A stretch of DNA of 64,000 nt, taken from positions 42,786,803 to 42,850,802 of the forward strand of contig NC_081842.1 of the NCBI RefSeq assembly GCF_963259705.1, given 5' to 3'. This document shows positions 30,001-42,000 of this stretch, one piece after another; positions within the stretch are counted from its first letter, which is position 1; every line of letters begins with the position of its first letter. The DNA comes from Myotis daubentonii. Lineage: Eukaryota; Chordata; Mammalia; Chiroptera; Vespertilionidae. The position numbers and the translations under genes were made by a program. The notes beneath the pieces are model-generated. The model saw nothing but the letters and a program-made list of their open reading frames with translations, was not told where the DNA came from and did no database searches.

Positions 30001-33000
30001 GGAAGCATAACAAAATGCGGAGACAAAGAAACAGGACAAAATTGTCAATGGAAGAAATAGAGTTCAGAACCACACTTTTAAGGTCTCTCAAGAACTGTTT
30101 AGAAGCTGCCGATAAACTTAATGAGCTCTACACGAAAACTAATAAGACCCTCGATCTTATATTGGGGAACCAACTAGAAATTAAGCACACACGGACTGAA
30201 ATAACGAATATTATACAGACGCCCGACAGCAGACCAGAGGAGCGCAAGAATCAAGTCAATGATTTGAAATGCGAGGAAGCAAAAAACATCCAACCGGAAA
30301 AGCAAAATGAAAAAAGAATCCAAAAATGCGAGGATAGTGTAAGGAGCCTCTGGGACAGCTTCAAGCGTACCAACATCAGAATTATAGGGGTGCCAGAAGA
30401 TGAGAGAGAGCAAGATATTGAAAACCTATTTGAAGAAATAATGACAGAAAACTTCCCCCACCTGGTGAAAGAAATGGACTTACAGGTCCAAGAAGCGCGG
30501 AGAACCCCAAACAAAAGGAATCCAAAGAGGACCACACCAAGACACATCATCATTAAAATGCCAAGAGCAAAAGATAAAGAGAGAATCTTAAAAACAGCAA
30601 GAGAAAGAAACTCAGTTACCTACAAGGGAATACCCATACGACTGTCAGCTGATTTCTCAACAGAAACTTTGCAGGCCAGAAGGGAGTGGCAAGAAATATT
30701 CAAAGTGATGAATACCTAGAACCTACAACCAAGATTACTTTATCCAGCAAAGCTATCATTCAGAATTGAAGGTCAGATAAAGAGCTTCACAGATAAGGAA
30801 AAGCTAAAGGAGTTCATCACCACCAAACCAGGATTATATGAAATGCTGAAAGGTATCCTTTAAGAAGAGGAAGAGGAAGAAAAAGGTAAAGATACAAATT
30901 ATGAACAACAAATATGCATCTATCAACAAGTGAATCTAAGAATCAAGTGAATAAATAATCTGATGAACAGAATAAACTGTTGATTATAATAGAATCAGGG
31001 ACATAGAAAGGGAATGGACTGACTATTCTTGGGGGGGAAAGGGGTGTGGGAGATGTGGGAAGAGACTGGACAAAAATCGTGCACCTATGGATGAGGACAG
31101 TGGGTGGGGAGTGAGGGCGGAGGGTAGGGCGGGAACTGGGAGGAGGGGAGTTATGGGGGGGGAAAAAAAGGAACAAATGTAATAATATGAACAATAAAGA
31201 TTTAATTAAAAAAAAACAAAAAACAAACAAACAATAAGTGGTGATGAGAATGTGGAGTAGAGGGAACCCTTGTGCACTGTTGGTGGGAATACAGATTAAT
31301 TCAGCCACTATGGAGGGTCCTCAAAAAATTAAAAATGCACTGTCTTATGACCCAACAATTTCTCTGCTAGGTGTATATCTGAGGAAACCCAAACACTAAT
31401 TCAAAAGAATATATACACCCCTATGTTCATTACGGCATTATTTACAATAGCCAAGACATGGGAGTAACCCAAGTGCCCATCAACAGAGGAGTGGATAAAA
31501 AAGCTCTGGTCCATATAACAATAGAATATTACTCAGTAAAAAAACAAACCAAAAAAAAAAAAAAAAAAACCACAAGAAATATTACCATTTGTGACAGCAT
31601 GGATGGACCTAGAGTGTATTATCCTGAGTGAAATAAGGCAGTCAGAGAAAGACAAATATCATATGTATAGAATCTAAAGAACAAGACTAACAAACAAACA
31701 AAACAGAAATAGACTCATTGATACAGACAATAAACTGATGATTTCCCAGAGGGGAAGCAGGTTGGGGGACTGGGTGAAAAGGTAAAGGGATTAAGAAGTA
31801 TACATTGATAGTTACCAAATAGTCATGGGATGTAAAGTATAGTTTAGGAAAAAAAAAAAAAAAAAAAAAAAAGGTAACTGTTTTGACTCCCAGTCAGTGC
31901 ACATGCCCAGGGTGCGGGCTCAATCCCTGGTAAGGGGTGTGAAGGAGGCAGCTGATCAATATTCTGCTCTCATATTGATGTATCTCTTTCTCCCTCTCCC
32001 TTCCTCTCTCGGAAAATCAATTAAAATAGGAGAGAAAGAAACATCAATGATAGATTGGCTGCCTCCTACATGCCCCTACTGGGGATCGAGTCCACTACCC
32101 GGGCCTTGACCTGGAATTGAATCATGACCTCCTGGTTCGTAAGATGATGCTCAACTACTGAGCCACACGGGCTGAGCTAAATCTCTTTTCTACATATTTT
32201 TTTTTTCAAAAGGCTCTGGAGAGCCTTTTTAAAAATATATATATATATTTTATTGATTTTTTACAGAGAGGAAGGGAGAGGGATCAAGAGTTAGAAACAT
32301 CGATGAGAGAGAAACATCAATCAGCTGCCTCCTGCACACCCCCCACTGGGATGTCCCCGCAACCAACGTACATGGCCTTGACAGGAATCGAACCTGGGAC
32401 CCTTCAGTCCGCAGACCAACGCTCCCTCCACTGAGCCAAACCGGTTAGGTCATTTCTACTTATTAAGCAACCAGTAACAATTCTCAGTTCAATGAAAGTA
32501 ACTTGTCACTATGGTGAAAGTTGGTTAGAAGAAAGAATTAGTAAATAACAGTCTTCTCAAAGAGTAGTAAACAATGGTGATTCTCATCACTGACGTTTCT
32601 ATCTCTCACTCCCTCTCCTTCCTCTCTGAAATCAATAAAAATATACTTAAAAATGTACAAGAGTAAACTTGTAGTGATCATGAATTTAAGTTACTAAGTA
32701 ATATTTAGATATCTATTACGTGCAAGGCACATTGTGGGTACCCAGGACATAGCAATAAGAAAGTGGGGGTCCCTGTTCTTGAAGAGCTTACAGGCTATCC
32801 TCTGATTTTGCTTATAACTGTTAATAAGAACTCATCCTTTTTATAACATTCAGTTAACATAAAGCATATTTCTTTCATATTACCTCTACCTCAAAATAAA
32901 ATTACACAAGTCAGACTTACTTGAGGCTGGATTGGATGTGAAATATCTGATCATTCCGCGCTGTAGAGAAGGTACTCTCCATAAACAGAATACAAAGACA

Positions 33001-36000
33001 TTTGCAGCTATGATACCTACAAAATAAATATTTATAACTTAGGATAGTTAAAAATAAAAGCAAAGAAAGTCTGATTAGAAGTCCACCTGAATAAGATTTT
33101 CTACCACAACTATATAAAAGTATTACACACTTGGGGAGAAAAAGTGAGCTACGGATTTTAAGTATCAAAACTGTCACGTGTTGGTAAAGTCAGAGAATTC
33201 CTGAAAAATCGCAAATGCTCTAGGAGCTAACTTCTCTCACTCAGATCCATAGTTTACTTCTTCACAACAGTCTATTCTTCTAAATCAATAATTAGATCTG
33301 TAATTATTGTTTGGTAATGGCCAACCCATAAACAGAAATAATGTACAGACTAGGTCCTTTGGCCAAAGGAGAAAAACTATGTAACATCACCTCTTTTTCT
33401 ACAGAGAATGGTACGCTCCTTAAACTTAGGGATAGCTTATGAAACATCTATATATTATCTATCTAGATGAAGATCCACATGTTTGAGAAAAATACATTGG
33501 CTAAGAGTTCAGGAATAATGTGGAAGATTTATGCAGTTGCTTTTAAAAATGTTTACATTTGGGAATTGGGTGATTTTCATATTTCTGCAAGAACTGATGT
33601 TACCAGAACTACCACTCAACTGAGTTGGTTTACTTAATGACAGAATTAACAATTTAGTCACAAAATTATTAGAGGCTGGATTGGATGTGAAAACTACAAA
33701 CTTTGCCTGGCTGGGTGGCTCAGTGGTTGAGAATCAACCTATGAACCAGGAAGTCATTCAGGGCACATGCCCAGGTTGCAGGCTTAATCCTTAGTGTGGG
33801 GCATGCAGGAGGCAGCCAATCAATGATTCTCTCTTACCATTGATGTGTCTCTCTCTGTCTCCCTCTCCCTTCCTCTATAAAATCAATAAAAATATATTTT
33901 AAAAAAACTACAAACTTTAAAACTACATTAATTTTATGTACCACAGCTCTTTGCACATAGTAGGCACTCATCTAATTGAATTTAAAAAATTGAAACATTT
34001 ATTCATTCCTCAGTCTCTTTAGGCAACAGGCAACTAGCCCTTTCAACATCTATAATCATAATTAGGACTGCTTCCAACATTCTGGTAAGAGGATTTTTTT
34101 TAGAAGATATTCATTGTTCAGACCCTGCCAGCTGCTACATCTTGGAGTTACCGCTGGCTTCCATGTTTGCTCACTCTATAAAGCTCTCAGCTACTCCCTG
34201 GCATTCCTAGTCTCTCCAGTGTTTGCTCTCCTACTTGAGAGTTAGGTACAGAAGGAAACTTCCACTTTCATAGATTCTAAGCTGTTTCCCATTTAACATC
34301 TGCAATCAGGATGCATCTTACAATTGGTGGAATCTCATAGGTGAACTGGAAGCATTTTTCCTTTCTCCAAAGTAAATTAAATGGTGTTTACTGGTATTGC
34401 ATCTAACTGACTTGATTCCATCAATTTTATCAGATTCTTATTAGTGGGGACTGTGACAGCTGTTATACCATCTTTGGTAACTAACTGGAACTCTTTCAAA
34501 GATGGTGAGAGGGACAGTATTTATGAAAGGATAAGAAAAGGGACTCATATCAAGGCAAGTATGAGCACTGTGTATGTGCATCTCCTAATGAGGCACCTGG
34601 AACTCTAGGCAAGGCGGGTGAGCAGAAGGGCAGAACCTCCTCAGATGGGAGGAAAGACCTCAGGGGGCTAGCCTAAAGGAAGTGAGCAGTGATTACTGTG
34701 GTACCTGGGGTTCCTTAGTTTCTTTGGGGTGACGTAAATACCTTGCCTTCCCAGAGAACTCTCTTAGGTCTAGGTTGTTGTACACAGTGACTGGGATATC
34801 TCAGGGTAAAGAAGACCAAGAATAGTTTTGCCTAGGTTTTCAACGATCAGAAAGATGAAATCAGTCAGAACTTTGCAGTTGCTCCAATTATGATTCAATG
34901 CAGAGAGAGAAAGACAGGGCCCCTGAACCGGGCTGCCAAGGTGAAAATGGCCACAACTGTTCTGCCTACTCTGCCAGTTCCTCAAGCTCCTTCAGGTTCC
35001 TTCCAGAAACCAGTGACAGCACACATGCCTGGAAATCACAAGCACCACAACACTGTAGGGAAGTAGAGAGCATCTCTGGCTGTAGAGACTACAACTGGGG
35101 AAAAGACTTGAAAAAGGGAAAAATAACCACATATATCAAGGTCAACAGTAGTCAAAGAATTAACATTGCCAAGTTTTCAACCCAAATACAAGAAACCTTT
35201 CTAGTAAATTATGACAGAACTGGAGGCCTGGTGCATGGCATTCGTGCACTGGGGGGTGGTGGTGGGGGGGTCGTCCCTCAGCTTGGCCTGCATCCTTTCA
35301 CAGTCCTGGAGCCCTCGGGGGATGTCCGACTGATGGCTTAGGCCCACTCCCTGCCTATGCCGCAGTTGGACATCCTTAGTGCTGCCACAGAGGCAGGCTG
35401 CTACGCTTGCCATGGCTTGTGGCTGAGGGGCATTCCCCCTGTGGGAGCACACTGACCACCAGGGGGCAGCTCCTGCATTGAGCGTCTGCCCCTTGGTGGT
35501 CAGTGCATGTCATAGCGACTGGTCATTCCGCAGTTCGGTCGATTTGCATATTACCCTTTTATTATATAGGATATGGCCCTGGAACACACTGCAGTCCAAA
35601 CCCCTCACACTTCATAGACCAGGGATCTATGGTTAGACATCCCAGTAAACTACCTAACAAACATACCCAAATCATGTATATGAACTACTATTATTCATTA
35701 AAAACACACTAACAAATTAAAAAGAAATGAGAAAAGTAGCAGATATTTTCTTCCTTGCATATCCCATTTTGAAGGCCAATTATAGCTGAGAAAACTGTGG
35801 CTCTAAGAGGTACAAGCTTTCAGAGAGCCAAATTTAGTGGCCAAGCCAGAATTTCTAATCCAGAGCTCTTTCTAGTAGAGACATGGGTAGCCAAGAGGAT
35901 TTCGTCTGACCTTGGTCACTCTAAAACTTTGGACACCAGACAAAGGTCTTCTTACCAGGGAAAAAGCATAGGCTGTTCCCAGAAGCAGGTGAACAGAAAA

Positions 36001-39000
36001 AGGTGTGGTAATCCCTGGCCTATGAAGCAGCACAAAGGTACGTGTGAAGGAGTCCAGTAGAACTGACTTTGTGCTAATTACACTATAACCTGAGCAAGAG
36101 GTCTAACCTCTCAGCCTCAGTTTCCTCTTTTGTAAAATGGGGGTAATAAAATCTACCTTAAAGAATTGAGTGATGACTAAATGAAAAAGTATGATTAAAT
36201 ATAGCAGTCACACAGAGACAGCCCAATAAATCAGCAGTCGCCAACCTTTCGGACCTCACAGACCACCAGTTGGCAACTGCTGCAATAAATGAAAAATATA
36301 GTAGAAAGGAAATGGCCTTTACAGGTCTGAATCCTAGGTATGTCACTTAACAGCTTTGTGGCCTGTAGCACTTCACCCACTTCACTTCAGTTTCCTCATT
36401 TATAAAATGAGGATAATACTCCTACACCTCATGAAGGTTGTAGTGAAGCTTAAATAAGATAGTACATGCACCTAGTATGCAAACGCTCAAAGAAGTACAG
36501 TTTCTTCCAGAAGAAGTAAGAACATAAGGAACATAGTTAAAAATAAAATGGCAATAAATGAGTACCTATCAATAATCACTTTAAATGTAAATGTAAATGG
36601 CTTAAAAGCTCCAATCAAAAGACAGGAATTGCTAAAGGTTTCTACTTATATCTCCATTTAGAAGGAGTGTTACCTACCTCCACTTGACTTAGTAACTTCA
36701 TGGATAAGCTAAGAGCTATTGATTTGGGAAGGTTTCTGCTGCCTCAGTGCCTACCTTTACTGAAAGTGATGGGTTGGCCCTACTGGTTTGGCTCAGTGGA
36801 TAGAGCATTGGCCTGCAGACTGAAGGGTCCCAGGTTCAATTCTGGTCAAGGGCACATGCCCGAGTTGTGGGCTCCATCCCCAGTAGGGGGTGTGCAGGAG
36901 GCAGCCAATCAATGATTCTCTGTCATCACTCATGTTTCTATCTCTCTCCCTCTCCCTTCATCTCTTAAATCAATAAAAATATATTTTTTAAAAAGTGATG
37001 CACTGGATTACATCAGCGAGAATAACGAAGTAAAGAAATCTCTCCTTCATAAAAAGTTTAAAAATTGGCAAAAATTGTCAGAATTTACTTTTTCAGAACT
37101 CTGCAAACTAGCCAAAGACTTGCAACAGCCCAGTATTTAAGAAAAATGGTAGAATCCTGCTAAGAACAGTGAGCTTGAGGCATTGTAACTTGCCTAGTCC
37201 CATCCCCCACTTTCTAGCTATAAGTTATCCTTGAAAACAATCCACTCTTCTAGTGCAGCCTGGCAACCAACAGAGGTGACAGAGTGGACCTAGAACTCTT
37301 TCAAAGCCTCATTCCTAAACAATTGTTATTATCTGACCTATCTGCTAATAGTTCTCTGGAAGACTCCACCCACTTGCAAGGCAATCGTCAATATCTGACC
37401 TGCCTGGGAGCTCAAGTACAAAACCCCCTTTCCAAGCGGGCGTTTGTCAAATACAATTACAGGCAAATGTTTTAAATTTGAGGCTGCCTCGGGTGAGAAT
37501 AATATTTAGGGCAAACAAGAGATTAAACAAAGCCACAATCTCTTCCTATTCTGTGTAACACTCAGAGAACATCTACAAATCCAAGGAAAGGGAGCGGCAC
37601 AAGTGAATCTGTCACCCCATAAACCTATCCTCAATTAAAACCAGGGGCTGAGCTAACCTCCCTTAGGACCAGAATAAGGAAAGCAATCAGGAGAGCTAAG
37701 CAAGGTTAACAACTGGTACCTCTGAAAAGAGACAAGAAGTAACTAAAGCACTAGTTTGTTAACCATGAGAATCTTAGTATGTAGTTAATTTATTATTAAG
37801 CTTCACTATCAAATGTTATAAAATTAGAATCACTACTACCAGAATAATTACTTCACACAAGAGAAGCCTGAGGTCACACTGAACCTTTCTTCAGCCTTTA
37901 AAAGTCACTTAGCCCGCCCGGAGCTCCTCTGCTCTCGGCAGCCAGAACCGAGGGGTAGAGTAGCCGTTGGCGGCCCGGGGGGCGGGCGGCCTTGCCCGTC
38001 CCGGTGCCGCGCGAGGCGCAGACAAAAAAAAGGATTTAAGATCATTAGAAAGATCATTCACATTTATGTGGTTCGAAGCACTTTACACTCAACGTTTGTC
38101 TCTCTACTGCTATGTTCTTCATGTCAAATAACTAGATTTTTTTAAATTGTTTTATTGCTTAAAGTATTACAAAGAGTATTACATATGTCTCCTTTTTTTC
38201 CCGCCCCTTAACAATCCCCCGGCCTCCCCTACCCCCAAGTGTCTTATGTCCATTGGTTATGCTTATATGCATGCATACAAATAACTAGATTTGACTAAAG
38301 AAAAAGCAGGCTAGGCAAAAGAATTCGGACTTTTAATTATATACAGAAGATAATTTTTAATTATATTCTTTGAATAAATTATTTATTGACATGAGAAAGG
38401 TTTTAAATTCTGATCCCAGGTTTCCTCAAAATTAAATGGCATAAAATCTTCATCTTCAAAGAATACGAGGTATCAACTAATTTTAAGATACTCTGAAAAT
38501 ATCAAAGATATCAAAACTTTGCTATCCGCCCTGACCAGTTTGGCTCAACGGATAGAGCGTCGGCCTGCAGACTCAAGGGTCCCAGGTTCGATTCTGGTCA
38601 AGGGCATGTACCTTGGTTGCGGGCACATCCCCAGTGGGGAGTGTGTAGGAGGCAGCTGATCAATGTTTCTCTCTCAATGATGTTTCTGACTCCCTATCCC
38701 TCTCCCTTCCTCTCTGTAAAAAATCAATAAAATATGTTTAAAAAAAAACAAAAAAAAAACTTTGCTATCCTAAGGGAGTTAATTTTGGATACTTTCAGAA
38801 AACAGGCACACCCACAAAAAACAAAACAAAAACCCAAACCCATTAATTCCATTGGGAACAGATGTGCTATTACAGCTATCTTGAAGTCATTTTTATTAGG
38901 ACCTCACTGACTAATCAGTCTACTTTACGACGACATATCTTTAAAAATCTCAACCCTTTGACTCAAGATCCCACTCAACATTCATTCACTCAACAGATTT

Positions 39001-42000
39001 TAACTGAGTGCCTTTACTGTGTGCAAGTTATGTGCTAGGTGCTAAAACCAAATGAAAAATCTCATTGATGTCCTCGAGGATGTTACATGTAAATTATGTA
39101 AGGCAGGTTCTGTTATAACTTATTAAAAGGTGCAATGAGTTCAGAAAAAATATGCACTTCTTGTAGGAAGCAATGTCTGAACCATAAGCTTGAAGACTAG
39201 ATCAGGTACCAATGAGGACACAGAAAAACTGAAAGTTAAACACCTTTACTCCACTTAGGTACAGGAAATTTGAGAGTATCATTTGGTCTAGTCATATTTG
39301 AGAAAAAGCAATATTTTGCTATTTCCCTAGGGCAGTGGTCGGCAAACTCATTAGTCAACAGAGCCAAATATCAACAGTACGACGATTGAAATTTCTTTTG
39401 AGAGCCAAATTTTTTAAACTTAAACTATATCGGTAGGTACATTGTTATTAACTTACTTAGGGTCCTCCTAAGGCTTAGGAAGAGCCACACTCAAGGGGCC
39501 AAAGAGCCACATGTGGCTGCGAGCCGCAGTTTGCCGACCACGGCCCTGGGGAGTTATTTTTTTCCTATGTGCACAATTGTTCAAGAACTTTCAAATCTGG
39601 CCCTGGCCAAGTAGCTCAGTTGGTTAGAGCATTGACCCAATGCACCAAGTTTGCAGGTTCGATCCCAGTCAGGGCACATCAAGAATCAACCAATGGCCCT
39701 AGCTGGTTTGGCTCAGTGGATAGAGCATCAGCCTGTGGACTGAAGGGTCCCAGGTTCAATTCTGGCCAAGGGCACATGCCTGGGTTGCAGGCTTGATCCC
39801 TAGTGGGGGTCATGCAGGAGGCAGCCAATCAGTGATGTTTCTCTCATCATTGATGTTTCTATCTCTCTCTCCCTCTTCCTTCCTCTCTAAAATCAATAAA
39901 ATATATTTTTTTAAAAATCAACCAATGAATGCATAAATAAGTGGAACAACAAATGGGTGTTTTTCTCTCTCTTCCTACTCCTCTCTCTAAAAATCAATAA
40001 ATGAAATTTTTTTTAGAAAGGACTTTCAAATCCATTTCCCCAAATTTCTCAAATAACTAAGTTCATATAATAAGTCTCAAATAACAAGTGTTATCCTGAA
40101 GAGCCAGATTTGTCTTTCTATTAAAATTTACAAAGAATAAAAATTATCATGATGATATGCATGGCATGCTTAAATTTAAAGAGGATTTTGTAAATAGCAT
40201 GACACAGTAAAGAGAAAATCGCTTTAGAATCAGACAGATCCAGGTTTTGAACCTTGGTTCTACTACTTACTAGCAGTGTCGAAAAGTTCCTTCTCTGAAA
40301 GCCAGTTTCCTTATCTGTAAAAAGGGAAATAACTAACCTGTAAGCAACCTTGTGAGGTAGGGAGAGAAAGTGTATAAAGCATTCTGCATAAAGAAAGTAC
40401 TTAATCAATGTCCCCTTTTGTTTTTTTAATAGCGGAAGTAATAATTATTCATAGCCTATTTCACAAGCTAGGATTCAACAACAAAGATAGATCAAAATTA
40501 AAAATAATTGACCCAGAGCATCATGTATACCGTTATGCCACACTATTGTTTACACTGTGATGTTAGCCTAAAGGTACAGAGACTCCCTATGTCTTCTAAA
40601 CCACTGGTGAGCATGGTACAAAAGCCATTGACTGTGACATACTGTACCTTTTGGTTTGATTTCTCTTTCCTTGAATGGCTAAAACGTGTAAGCTAACACA
40701 AACCTGTCACAGTCCGCTGGCCATCACTTAGGTTATTCCACCACTTGTTAATCTAAAACAGAAGGAAAAATGCACATCACCATATGGTAAATGCTTTCAG
40801 GGTAGGCAAATGAAAAGCTAGAAAGAAAATGCTTTGTGCATGTGAAAATCACTGGTGAACAACAAACATAATACATGTGATAGAGTGGAAAGCACAAGTG
40901 CTTTATAGGAGACGGTCTATCCTCTACCCAGAGCCACTGATTAGCTCTGTGATTTACTAGTAGATTACTTCTAAACCTCAGTTTCCTGATTATGAAATAG
41001 AGATAGTAAGAGATATGTAATAGCATTCTTGTGAGAAATAACAACAAAGTAAAGCACTTACCATCCTATCAGATATAGGTAAGTATCAGTAAGTGATTAT
41101 TCACCAAGGTCCAATCTAGTTTTAAAATGTTGATAATATTTTCTGCTAAAATTACCCTTTTTTAGGTATAATGATAGTACCGAGGTTTAAAAAAAAGAGA
41201 AACAGAGAATCCTAGTCTTTCAGGGACACCCACTGAAATTTTTATGGATGAAATATGCCTAGGATTTGTTTTATAGTAATCAGTGCTGGGGAGGGAAGAG
41301 AAAGAAAGGGGACTAGATGAAAACAAAGCTGCCTGGCCAGTGTGGCTCAGTGGTTGAGCATTGACCCATGAACCAGGGGGTCAGGGATCAATCAATTCCT
41401 GGTCAGGATACATGCCAGGATTTCAGGCTCGATCCCCAGTAGGGGGCATGCAGGATGATAATTTTTCTCATCACTGATGTTTCTATGTCTCTCTCCCTCT
41501 ACCCTCCTCTCTGAAATCAATAAAAACATTTAAAAAAAAAAGAAAAACAAAGTAGGCCATGTGTCAATTATCACTGAAGCTAAATAATAAGAGTGCACTG
41601 TACTATTCTCTTTACTTTTTTTATCTGTTTAAAGTTTTCCATGATTAAAGTTTTTAAATAAAAAATATGTGAATTATGAAATTGAACCAGGCTTTATATG
41701 AATACAAATATACAAGGTTTTCTAAAATAAAATGTTATAGATCAATATGTACATGGATCCATCCTGAGAACCAGGAGGTTGCAGTTCAATTCCTGATCAG
41801 GGCACATGCCTGGGTTGCCGGCTCAATCCCCAGTGGGGGGTGTAGGACGCGGCCGATCAATGATTCTCTCTCATCATCGATGTTTCTAACTCTCTATCCC
41901 TCTCCCTTCCTCTCTGTAAAAAAATCAATAAAATATATTTAAAAAAAAAAAAAAACAAACAACAAAAATCATTAATGCAGACGTGTTGGAAACCTGTAAC

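Larger units (their letters stand above)
29314..31868 (+). mobile_element. HAL1 (half-L1) insertion with 3' L1 extension
   Basis: Bounded by aaaaggtaactgttttg at 29297-29313 and 31869-31885, a perfect target duplication inside a SINE. Starts 'gagaaccaagatggcgg' (typical L1/HAL1 5'UTR), has an open ORF1 (30015-30719), no ORF2, a 3' part ending 'aacaataaagatttaatt' plus an A-rich run at 31207-31233, then about 600 bp of ordinary L1 3' sequence and a final poly(A). The two poly(A)-ended parts share one pair of duplications. Confidence 0.88.
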
